From NCBI RefSeq assembly GCF_009765905.1, contig NZ_LMUO01000015.1, positions 28,093 through 92,092 on the forward strand: a DNA stretch of 64,000 nt, given 5' to 3'. Of the stretch, positions 58,002 to 64,000 are shown one piece after another (the stretch's first letter is position 1; every line of letters begins with the position of its first letter). This DNA comes from Mucilaginibacter sp. L196 (GTDB lineage: Bacteria > Bacteroidota > Bacteroidia > Sphingobacteriales > Sphingobacteriaceae). The notes beneath the pieces were generated by a model that was given only the letters and a program-made list of their open reading frames with translations, was not told the DNA's origin and ran no database searches. The position numbers and the translations under genes are program-made.

Positions 58002-58081
58002 ATTGTCATTCTGAGGAACGAAGAATCTGTACTGGTGTAAACTACTTTACAGATTCTTCGCTGTTGCTCAGAATGACAAAT
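58002..58081. repeat. Intergenic palindromic repeat, family D copy 2
   Basis: Ends ATTGTCATTCTGAGG and CTCAGAATGACAAAT, arms AACGAAGAATCTGT / ACAGATTCTTCGCT, core GTAAACTACTTTACA shared with the copy at 38104-38188. It lies directly next to a family A copy in the gap before the RecD-like helicase. Confidence 0.8.
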
Positions 58082-58088
58082 GGAATTA

Positions 58089-58152
58089 ATATACTCGAAG
58101 CATGGGGGCAGGCCTTTACGCTTATGCTTCGAGTGCCTCAGCATGACAGCCC
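58089..58152. repeat. Intergenic palindromic repeat, family A copy 2
   Basis: Arms TACTCGAAGCATG / ATGCTTCGAGTG and core GGCAGGCCTTTACGC, the reverse complement of the copy at 21901-21976. The left outer arm (GGGTGTTATACTGAGG in copy 1) is missing, so this copy is truncated, possibly by the adjacent family D element. Confidence 0.75.
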
Positions 58153-58164
58153 ACGTTGTTACCT

Positions 58165-59589
58165 CTATTCCTCTTCTTCCCTCTTCGTTACAAAAAACTT
58201 ATCATTGAAATTCACCAAAAACAATTCTTTAGTGGCACGGGTGCAGGCGGTGTAGAACCAGCGGAGGAAATCTTTGTTTACCATTTCGTCGGTTAGGTAT
58301 CCCTGATCTACAAACACGGCATCCCATTGGCCGCCCTGGGCTTTGTGGCAGGTAATGGCGTAGGCGAATTTTATTTGCAGGGCATTATAGTATGGGTTTA
58401 GCTTTAGCTCTTCGTGCTTTTGGCGTTTATTGGTTATGTGGTCGTAATCCTTCATCACCTCTAAATAAAAACGCTTTTGCTCGGTTGACGGCAAGGCAGG
58501 CGCTTCGGAATACAGGGTATCCAGCATTATTTTGCAATCCATTACCGGATCTTCGGCATAATCGGTGAACTCTAACTGCACATCCGCGAAGCGAAAACCA
58601 TAAATCTCCTCAAACTTGCGCACTTTACGTATGCGGGCTATATCGCCATTGGCTATAAAACCGGTACTGCCCTCCTCTTTATCCTGCAGCCAGAAGTAAT
58701 TGTTTTTTACTATCATTATCTGGTCGCCGCCGGTGAGTTCTTCCTCGCGCCATAAAATTCGGCCACGGATCTGACGATTATACAGGTTGGCGTTTTTATT
58801 GGAACGGCATATGATTAGCGTATTTTCATCGCCATATTTATTATAAGAGTAGTTTAAGCCTTCTTCCAGTTTTTCGCTGCTCATGCGAAAAACATCCTTG
58901 AAACCTTTGGTAACTATTTGCGGGTAATTGTCTTTTTGCTTACGGATAATATCGCGCACATTCGTAACATTAAATAATATACCCGAATCCTTTTGTTGGC
59001 GTAATACATCCGTCAACTCATACCCGAATACCTTTAAGCCAAATTGCGCTTTCATCAACCTTGCATCCAGGGCAGGGCTTTCTTCCGAACCCACGGGCGG
59101 CAGCTGGGCGGTATCACCTACCAGCATCAGTTTGCAGTTCTTTTCGTTATAAACATACTTAACCAGATCGTGCAACAGGGTTTCGCGGTTGTTGCCGCTG
59201 ATCTCATCGGAAATCATGGATGCCTCATCAATAATAAACAACGTATCGGTAGCCATGTTGTCGTTGATGGAAAAGGATTCGTCCACATTTAGCGCCGATT
59301 TTTTACGGTAGATGCGTTTGTGTATGGTAAATGCTTTACGGCCCGAATAGCTGGTAATTACTTTAGCCGCACGACCCGTTGGCGCTAATAGCACTGATTT
59401 CATACTGTAACTGCGCAGGGCCTTTACCAATGCGCCTACGATGGTTGTTTTGCCCGTCCCGGCGTACCCGCGCAAAATAAAACATTCTTCGCCGTGGTCG
59501 CTAGTTAGAAAGGTGTGCAGCTTAGCAAATAACTCCAGTTGTTGGGGAGTTGGCTCGTGGGGAAATGCTTGGCGAATTTGATCGGACAC
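58165..59589 (-). CDS. RecD-like ATP-dependent DNA helicase
   Basis: 474 residues. Walker A FILRGYAGTGKTTIVGAL near 37-54; motif II FIIDEASMIS; motif III LMLVGDTAQLPPVGSEESPALDA; motif V/VI near the end KFAYAITCHKAQGGQWDAVFVDQG and FYTACTRATKELFLVNF. This is the helicase-core-only type (one RecA pair and a 1B/2B insertion) of RecD/TraA-like superfamily 1B. No RecB/RecC is nearby. The start is GTG at 59589 (MSDQIRQAFPHEPTPQQLELF). It is probably involved in DNA repair or recombination. Confidence 0.9.
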   Translation of the reverse strand: MSDQIRQAFPHEPTPQQLELFAKLHTFLTSDHGEECFILRGYAGTGKTTIVGALVKALRSYSMKSVLLAPTGRAAKVITSYSGRKAFTIHKRIYRKKSALNVDESFSINDNMATDTLFIIDEASMISDEISGNNRETLLHDLVKYVYNEKNCKLMLVGDTAQLPPVGSEESPALDARLMKAQFGLKVFGYELTDVLRQQKDSGILFNVTNVRDIIRKQKDNYPQIVTKGFKDVFRMSSEKLEEGLNYSYNKYGDENTLIICRSNKNANLYNRQIRGRILWREEELTGGDQIMIVKNNYFWLQDKEEGSTGFIANGDIARIRKVRKFEEIYGFRFADVQLEFTDYAEDPVMDCKIMLDTLYSEAPALPSTEQKRFYLEVMKDYDHITNKRQKHEELKLNPYYNALQIKFAYAITCHKAQGGQWDAVFVDQGYLTDEMVNKDFLRWFYTACTRATKELFLVNFNDKFFVTKREEEE

Positions 59590-59611
59590 GGAGTAAAGTT
59601 AAGGAAAATCT

Positions 59612-59672
59612 AACTCACCCCGACTAAGCTGCGCTGGTCGCCCCTCTCTTCGCCTGCGGCGGAAAGAGGGTA
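59612..59672. repeat. Intergenic inverted repeat, family F
   Basis: CCCTCTCTTCGCC / GGCGGAAAGAGGG hairpin preceded by ACCCCGACTAAGCTGCGCTGGTCG. It is GC-richer than the surroundings and lies between divergent helicase and DUF3822 genes. Only one copy is in the window. Confidence 0.55.
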
Positions 59673-59705
59673 AAAAAATGCGTTGGTGTAATTCGATTAA
59701 ATTCG

Positions 59706-59738
59706 TTGGATTAGTGTTCCTAAAAAATATTACTTTTG
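59706..59738 (+). promoter_or_regulatory. Promoter of the DUF3822-rsmD unit
   Basis: TTGG at 59706-59709, a 21-base spacer, then TACTTTTG at 59731-59738, an exact match to TAnnTTTG; the DUF3822 ATG is 10 bases downstream. This is the best complete Bacteroidota promoter match I found in the window. Confidence 0.55.
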
Positions 59739-59748
59739 TTCAAACAGG

Positions 59749-60561
59749 ATGAGTAACCACATTTATAACTACCGCGATACAAATTTGAGCCTTTATCAGG
59801 TTAACAGCAATTACAGTTTGTTGCTACAAATTTACCCTGCAACGTTTTCATACGCTGTTGTTTACCAGAACAAGCTGATGGCCTGGGCCGAGGATTGTGA
59901 TATAAAATTGCTTACTGAACCGGGTGATGCCCACGATCTTTTAAGTTTCGATTATAAAAAAGTTGCAGCAGGAGTACATCCAACAGGTTTTACTTTAATA
60001 CCCAATGCTTTATTTAGTGATGATAAGCTGGCTGATTTCGCCCGCTATCTTGATGTAAAACCCAATGAAAAAGTTTTAGCCCAGCCTTTGGATGACGATA
60101 ACTACGTAGTTTTTAAGGTTGACGGTAAAGTTGCGGCAGCGGCTGAAAAGTTCGGAACCGACAATATTGTGTTTGTGAATAAAGGTTGGATCACTGCCAT
60201 TGCTAACAATCTTCAGGACAATAATCTGTATTTAAATATTGATAAAAATCAGGTTGATATATTATATTTTGCCAACGGTAAAATACGTTTTTACAACTGT
60301 TTTGAATTTACCAATCCCGATGAACTTGTTTACTATACGTCGTTAGTTGCACAGGAACTGCAATTGCAACCTAAAAGCCTGATTTTGCAAGTAAGCGGCG
60401 ATTGTAATGTTGATGACAAGAACCTTACCCGTCTTGCTGATTTTTTTAACGGTGTTGAACAGAATGAATTGGAGGTGATTGAACATCCATCTACAATTTT
60501 CCCTCACCAATTACTGGTCCTTGCTGCTTTGTCACTATGCGTATCATCGGAGGTATATTAA
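59749..60561 (+). CDS. DUF3822 family protein
   Basis: 270 residues. Opening NYRDTNLSLYQVNSNYSLLLQIYPATFSYAVVYQNKLMAW and the middle VFVNKGWITAIANNLQDNNLYLNIDKNQVDILYFANGKIRFYNCFEF match DUF3822, which has the two-lobed ASKHA/actin-like look of pilus-assembly ATPases such as PilM; that fold comparison is inference. No signal peptide. Its end overlaps rsmD by 25 bases, an arrangement common in Bacteroidota, so the two are coupled. Confidence 0.85.
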   Translation: MSNHIYNYRDTNLSLYQVNSNYSLLLQIYPATFSYAVVYQNKLMAWAEDCDIKLLTEPGDAHDLLSFDYKKVAAGVHPTGFTLIPNALFSDDKLADFARYLDVKPNEKVLAQPLDDDNYVVFKVDGKVAAAAEKFGTDNIVFVNKGWITAIANNLQDNNLYLNIDKNQVDILYFANGKIRFYNCFEFTNPDELVYYTSLVAQELQLQPKSLILQVSGDCNVDDKNLTRLADFFNGVEQNELEVIEHPSTIFPHQLLVLAALSLCVSSEVY

Positions 60562-61073
60562 AAGGTTTACGCCTTAACCCGCCAACAAACCTGCCTGTAC
60601 GCCCCACTACCGACCTGGCAAAAGAGGCATTATTTAATATCCTGCTTAATAAAATTGAGTTTGAGGACATCAAAGTGCTCGACCTGTTTAGCGGCACCGG
60701 CAATATTTCGTTGGAATTTGCATCCCGTGGTGCAAGTGAGGTGGTATCGGTTGATAGAAGCGTGCAATGCATTCACTATTTAAACGATACATCGCGCCAG
60801 CACAAGCTTACCCAGATAAAAACTTTCAAGGCTGATGTTTTAAAATACCTGCAAATAGAAACCGAGCAATACGACGTTATTTTTGCCGACCCTCCTTACG
60901 ATCTTAACCAGATACCCGAAATACCCAAGATCATTTTCGAGAAAAACCTGTTGCTATCGGGAGGATTGCTGATTGTAGAGCATCAGTCATTACAAAATTT
61001 GAGCAACCATCCGGCGTTTGTTGAGCAGCGTAAATACGGGCATTCGTCGTTCTCGTTTTTTGAATCAGCATAA
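60537..61073 (+). CDS. rsmD: 16S rRNA (guanine(966)-N2)-methyltransferase RsmD
   Basis: 178 residues. RIIGGILKGLRLNPPTNLPVRPTTDLAKEALFNIL is the RsmD N-terminus; VLDLFSGTGNISLEFASRGASEVVSVDRS is the SAM-binding motif I; DVIFADPPYDL is motif IV (DPPY), which binds the target base. It methylates G966 of 16S rRNA during 30S assembly. It overlaps the DUF3822 gene and is followed by a 280-base gap before coaD. Confidence 0.95.
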   Translation: MRIIGGILKGLRLNPPTNLPVRPTTDLAKEALFNILLNKIEFEDIKVLDLFSGTGNISLEFASRGASEVVSVDRSVQCIHYLNDTSRQHKLTQIKTFKADVLKYLQIETEQYDVIFADPPYDLNQIPEIPKIIFEKNLLLSGGLLIVEHQSLQNLSNHPAFVEQRKYGHSSFSFFESA

Positions 61074-61353
61074 TTCTAACAAGCATAAAATTGTGTTATT
61101 TTAAGTCTTTTTTGTGGCGAAAAGGGTCATTTTTTAATGGATTTTAAGTGTTTTTATGTCTAAAAACGCACTTTTTTCGTGATTTTAGATGCTAAAAATG
61201 ATTTAAAAACTGCCTTTTTAATGCTTTTAAGGCCGAAAAAGAGGTAAAAAGTGTACCATTTGTACCACTTGTTCCACTTGTATCATGGTACACCAGCTGT
61301 AAATAATTTGATATATACCATTATATTTGTGACAACAAGCGCAAGCATAATCT
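61074..61353. other. Gene-free region between rsmD and coaD
   Basis: 280 bases rich in T4-T7 and A4-A5 runs spaced about 10-20 bases apart (TTTTAAGT, CTAAAAACG, TTTTAGATGC, TTTTAAGGCC), followed by CCACTTGT-type direct repeats inside a GTACCA...TGGTAC inverted repeat at 61253-61292. No gene. The phased A/T tracts could bend the DNA. It contains a -7-like TATATTTG (61322-61329). Confidence 0.45.
61322..61329 (+). promoter_or_regulatory. Candidate -7 box (TATATTTG) of coaD
   Basis: Exact TAnnTTTG match, 24 bases before the coaD start. The nearest TTTG upstream (61307-61310) is only 11 bases away, too close for a normal -33 element. Confidence 0.4.
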
Positions 61354-61815
61354 ATGAAAATCGCACTTTTCCCCGGTTCGTTTGATCCGGTTACCAAGGC
61401 CCACGTTGATATTGTAAAACGATCTATCGGCTTGTTCGATAAGGTATATATCGGTATTGGTGTTAACAGCTCTAAAGCGGGCTTTTTGAGTGTAGAGACA
61501 CGCGAAAAAATGCTGCGCGCGGTATTTGAGCATGAACCAAAGATCCATGTGATCGCTTATGAAGGTTTAACAGTAAGTTTTTGCCAGAGCATTGGCGCTA
61601 CCTATATGATCCGGGGTATACGTACCGTATCGGATTTTGAATACGAAAAAGCCATCGCCCAAATGAACCACGCTTTAGTACCCGATATTGAGAGTATCTT
61701 TATTGTGAGCAAACCGGGCTATTCATCCATCAGCTCCACCATTGTACGCGAAATTATGCGCCACAACGGCGATGTAGCCCAGTTTATTCCGAAAGAAGCG
61801 CTGGCTTATCTTTAA
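61354..61815 (+). CDS. coaD: Phosphopantetheine adenylyltransferase CoaD
   Basis: 153 residues. FPGSFDPVTKAHVDIVKRS carries the TxxH/(H/T)xGH-like nucleotide-binding motif (here TKAH), YMIRGIRTVSDFEYEKAIAQMN binds phosphopantetheine, and YSSISSTIVREI is the ISSTxxR motif. It is the penultimate enzyme of coenzyme A synthesis. The last 32 bases overlap, tail to tail, the end of the antisense NUDIX gene. TATATTTG lies 24 bases upstream. Confidence 0.96.
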   Translation: MKIALFPGSFDPVTKAHVDIVKRSIGLFDKVYIGIGVNSSKAGFLSVETREKMLRAVFEHEPKIHVIAYEGLTVSFCQSIGATYMIRGIRTVSDFEYEKAIAQMNHALVPDIESIFIVSKPGYSSISSTIVREIMRHNGDVAQFIPKEALAYL

Positions 61816-62422
61816 TCAGATCTTCCTTTACCAATACATCTAAAATAGATGGAAAAGTATTCTGCACTATCGCGTCAATATGGTTTGGTTTAAACCAGCG
61901 TACATCGGTAATTCCCTCTTCAATCTGCGGGGTTAATTTTTCTTTACCCTTGTAGGTCATATCGTACCAATGGGTTTTCTTTAAAACCACCTCGCCTTTG
62001 CTGATGTAAGAATGGTAAGTCTTACATATTTTAGCGCCAAGCCTGCTCACTTTAATACCACACTCCTCTTCTACTTCGCGCACAGCAGCAACTCTGGTCT
62101 TTTCATCTTTCTCAATTTTGCCTTTTGGCAGGTCCCATTTGTCGTTACGGTAAATAAATAAATATTCGCCTTTATGGCTCTTAACCAAACCGCCAGCTGC
62201 TTCAATAAGCGTGATGCCGGCAATAATATTCTTCATAAAAAGCTTGGCATCGGTACAAATTATATAGAAATTTTTGTTGTGATGAGCCAGTATCCAGGTG
62301 TAAATTATTTTCAAATCAAACATCTGAGCATCAATCTTTTCATAGCTATCTGCCTTTTTAGGTTCAGATTCTGTTAATAGAATAACTTTTTCGTTAATAT
62401 AAATTCTGTATTTTTGAGCCAT
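61784..62422 (-). CDS. NUDIX hydrolase
   Basis: 212 residues from the ATG at 62422 (MAQKYRIYINEKVILLTES), chosen because the longer frame runs through the pyrE start. An N-terminal domain of about 75 residues precedes AAGGLVKSHKGEYLFIYRNDKWDLPKGKIEKDEKTRVAAVREVEEECGI, in which GKIEKDEKTRVAAVREVEEECGI is a complete Nudix box (G-x5-E-x7-REVEEECGI). It hydrolyses a nucleoside diphosphate-linked compound; the substrate is unknown. Convergent overlap with coaD and a start directly abutting that of pyrE. Confidence 0.92.
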   Translation of the reverse strand: MAQKYRIYINEKVILLTESEPKKADSYEKIDAQMFDLKIIYTWILAHHNKNFYIICTDAKLFMKNIIAGITLIEAAGGLVKSHKGEYLFIYRNDKWDLPKGKIEKDEKTRVAAVREVEEECGIKVSRLGAKICKTYHSYISKGEVVLKKTHWYDMTYKGKEKLTPQIEEGITDVRWFKPNHIDAIVQNTFPSILDVLVKEDLIKDKPALLSE

Positions 62423-63064
62423 ATGTTTAACTATAGTGAGGCCGAACAACAAGTGGCCGAGTTTCTGCTGCAAATTAAAGCAATTAAATTACAACCTAAT
62501 AATCCATTTACATGGGCTTCGGGTTGGAAATCGCCTATTTATTGCGATAACCGTATTACGTTATCGCACCCAACTGCGCGTACTTATATACGCCAGCAAT
62601 TAACACAATTAATTCAGGAAAAATTTGGCGCCGTTGGCTGCATAGCAGGTGTTGCTACCGCGGGCATACCCCAAGGTGTATTAGTAGCTCAGGAATTAGG
62701 GCTGCCATTTATATACGTTCGTTCAAAACCAAAAGAACACGGTCGTGGTAATATGATCGAGGGTGATGTGCTTACAGGCAAAAGGGTTGTGGTGATTGAG
62801 GATCTGATCTCTACCGGCAAAAGCAGCTTACAAGCTGTTGAGGCCTTACGCGAAGCCGGTTATGATGTAGCCGGACTTGCCGCTATATTTACTTATGAGT
62901 TTGATATCGCTACTGAAAACTTCAACGAGGCTAAATGTCCGTTTGTAACGTTATCAAACTATAGCGCCTTAATTAAATACGCCGAGCAAAATCAGTATAT
63001 AACACCTGATGATGCATTGTTGCTTAAACAATGGCGCGAAGCCCCATCAGTTTGGGGCCAATAA
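62423..63064 (+). CDS. pyrE: Orotate phosphoribosyltransferase PyrE
   Basis: 213 residues from the ATG at 62423; a TTG three codons upstream is less likely. NPFTWASGWKSPIYCDNR (orotate site), GVATAGIPQGVLVAQELGLPFIYVRSKPKEHGRGNMIEG (dimer-loop Lys/Arg contacts) and VVVIEDLISTGKSSLQAVEALREAG (PRPP-binding motif) are all present. It makes OMP in pyrimidine synthesis. Its start codon directly touches the start codon of the divergent NUDIX gene (CATATG). The SRPBCC gene follows after 16 bases. Confidence 0.95.
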   Translation: MFNYSEAEQQVAEFLLQIKAIKLQPNNPFTWASGWKSPIYCDNRITLSHPTARTYIRQQLTQLIQEKFGAVGCIAGVATAGIPQGVLVAQELGLPFIYVRSKPKEHGRGNMIEGDVLTGKRVVVIEDLISTGKSSLQAVEALREAGYDVAGLAAIFTYEFDIATENFNEAKCPFVTLSNYSALIKYAEQNQYITPDDALLLKQWREAPSVWGQ

Positions 63065-63080
63065 AATTCCCTCATGATCT

Positions 63081-63479
63081 ATGAAGAATTTCGAAAGCAC
63101 TACCACTATAAATAAATCTGCCGAAGCTATTTTTACTTTTTTGGCAGATATGAATAATCATGAACAGTTGATGCCTAAGGATGATATATCTGACTGGGCC
63201 TCGACTGTTGATGAAGCGAGCTTCAATATCAGGAATATGATAAAGCTGTCATTAAAAATTGATGAGCGTATCCCTGCCAGCGAAATAAGAATAATTCCTG
63301 CTGAAAAGCCTCCTTTTGAAATGGAATTGAAGTGGACTTTAACCCCGGTTGAAAACGGCACCCAAGTTTTATTTGTTATTGCTGCCGACCTGAATATGAT
63401 GATGAAGATGGTTGCATCGGGCCCTTTACAAAAATTGGCCGATGATGAAACGGCCAATCTGTTTAACTTATTAAACTAA
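63081..63479 (+). CDS. SRPBCC (START/polyketide cyclase-like) protein
   Basis: 132 residues with the helix-grip layout: FESTTTINKSAEAIFTFLADMNNHEQLMP at the start (strand plus helix), repeated amphipathic strands (FNIRNMIKLSLKIDERIP, FEMELKWTLTPVENGTQVLFVI), and a C-terminal helix LQKLADDETANLFNLL. The fold suggests a hydrophobic ligand pocket; the ligand is unknown. It follows pyrE after 16 bases on the same strand and is probably cotranscribed. Confidence 0.8.
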   Translation: MKNFESTTTINKSAEAIFTFLADMNNHEQLMPKDDISDWASTVDEASFNIRNMIKLSLKIDERIPASEIRIIPAEKPPFEMELKWTLTPVENGTQVLFVIAADLNMMMKMVASGPLQKLADDETANLFNLLN

Positions 63480-63486
63480 TATATAA

Positions 63487-63573
63487 TTAGTAAGTTCCTT
63501 TTCGTTCTTTGATGTTGTGCCTAATTATCATACATACGTTGATGACAATTAAGAATGCTATTAATATGCCCAT
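63487..63573 (-). CDS. Possible 28-residue membrane peptide
   Basis: A short frame from ATG (63573) to TAA (63487): MGILIAFLIVINVCMIIRHN, then IKERKGTY. One hydrophobic stretch of about 16 residues is followed by a basic tail, the pattern of small single-pass proteins. AAAGGA lies 7-8 bases upstream of the ATG, a good ribosome binding site for this genome. Convergent with the SRPBCC gene, 7 bases away. Coding potential is uncertain because it is so short. Confidence 0.4.
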   Translation of the reverse strand: MGILIAFLIVINVCMIIRHNIKERKGTY

Positions 63574-63911
63574 TTTTATTTTCCTTTCGACTTTTATTTA
63601 AAAACCTTTACTGTAAATCAACCTCTATTAAATATTAAGTCAAAGTTTATTCCAAAACGCTAAAAAGAATCAATTAGTGGCTAATAATGGTTTATTTGAC
63701 ATTTATAATACTTTTACGCATTATAAATGAGGATGTTGCTCTACAATAAAAATAAATCAGGGAAAATTGAGGAATGATTCTCCGTATCGTCATTGCGATC
63801 GGAGTATGGCAATCCCAAAAGCCATGTCATTGCGGGACTGCGCAGAACCTGCGCGGCGAAGCAAACTCGTCACGTTGATTTGCTTGCGACGGGTTTGTTT
63901 ATAATAAGCTA
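63574..63911. other. Gene-free region with composite repeat
   Basis: 338 bases with no normal-length gene. 63574-63775 is AT-rich and may contain the promoter of the small frame on its left. 63788-63900 holds a GC-richer composite repeat (annotated separately). Confidence 0.45.
63788..63900. repeat. Composite intergenic repeat
   Basis: Contains GTCATTGCG twice (63790 and 63827 areas), a small hairpin CTGCGCAGAACCTGCGCGG, and GCAAACTCGTCACG / CGACGGGTTTGTT partial inverted arms. It shares the GTCATTGCG start with family B but not its body. Its ends are not well defined. Confidence 0.55.
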
Positions 63912-64000
63912 CTATTGCACTTGTAATAAATTGATATCGGAACCATAATAATTATACTTCGATTGATCTCCAATAACAGGTATATTATTGAATGTAAAAG
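63912..64000 (-). CDS. C-terminal end of an unidentified gene (cut by window)
   Basis: Open frame entering from the right edge and ending at TAG (63912-63914): the 29 visible codons end FNNIPVIGDQSKYNYYGSD followed by INLLQVQ. The composition looks like a real protein end, but 29 codons can be open by chance. No family can be named. Confidence 0.4.
   Translation of the reverse strand, partial: FTFNNIPVIGDQSKYNYYGSDINLLQVQ

Noticed and set aside
57932..58144. 70-codon minus-strand frame
   Set aside because: It runs through two palindromic repeats; the protein is only the translation of those elements.
21901..58152. Palindromic repeats as a CRISPR array
   Set aside because: Copies are single and dispersed, with no regular repeat-spacer structure and no cas genes.
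1..64000. tRNA or rRNA genes
   Set aside because: I saw no T-arm/anticodon-arm pattern or rRNA sequence in the intergenic regions, although a covariance search would be more sensitive.

Overview
The window is chromosomal DNA of a Bacteroidota bacterium, most likely family Sphingobacteriaceae (Mucilaginibacter/Pedobacter-like; this is inferred from gene content, not from a search). Supporting signs are the AT-rich base composition, Bacteroidota-typical families (DUF3822 next to rsmD, DUF4199, BatA/VWA, GH3-like, YwqK/TonB hybrids, GxxExxY), TAnnTTTG-type -7 promoter boxes, weak Shine-Dalgarno sequences, and many long intergenic palindromes. I saw no rRNA, tRNA, CRISPR array, transposase or phage genes.

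Layout. 1-10577 (minus): a polysaccharide synthesis and export locus. In transcription order it holds a Wza-like lipoprotein, a Wzc-like tyrosine autokinase, Wzm/Wzt ABC transporter subunits, two hexapeptide acetyltransferases, two GT11 (fucosyltransferase-like) enzymes, GT2 enzymes and a DUF5672 protein. 10951-18771 (mostly plus): GH16 glucanase, M28 peptidase, beta-hydroxyacid dehydrogenase, a VOC gene broken by an in-frame stop, HdeD-like protein, lipoprotein, UBP zinc finger, YdeI-like protein and a large TPR protein. 18779-22620 (minus): a CLC-F-type fluoride antiporter preceded by what I read as a fluoride (crcB) riboswitch, a cysteine-free peroxiredoxin-like protein, a DUF4395 protein and a 1-Cys peroxiredoxin. 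22850-32330: a molybdenum cofactor island (moaA, moeA, moaC, a MobB-MobA fusion, moeB-rhodanese on minus; moaD, moaE on plus) with its likely client, an FdhF/YdeP-type molybdo-oxidoreductase, and fdhD.

32495-39282: aldose epimerase, then a minus-strand group of a GS-like gamma-glutamyl ligase, a GxxExxY protein, an APH-fold kinase and an atypical HAD-IIA protein, with a divergent gamma-glutamylcyclotransferase-like gene and a GSII glutamine synthetase. 39705-45336: malate dehydrogenase, two tandem YwqK/TonB paralogues and an M1 peptidase. 45701-52549 (plus): two GT2 enzymes, a membrane protein, a GH3-like enzyme, dxr and rseP. 52635-59589 (minus): two DUF4199 proteins, an acidic protein, a dihydroorotase homologue lacking metal ligands, a BatA/VWA membrane protein and a RecD-like helicase. 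59749-64000: DUF3822, rsmD, coaD, an antisense NUDIX gene, pyrE, an SRPBCC protein, a possible 28-residue membrane peptide and a truncated gene end.

The strongest observations are: the fluoride aptamer whose pseudoknot strand can instead pair with the antiporter start region; the kinase/HAD/gamma-glutamyl ligase/cyclotransferase group, whose substrate I cannot assign; several enzymes that keep a fold but lack catalytic residues; and families of dispersed intergenic palindromes.
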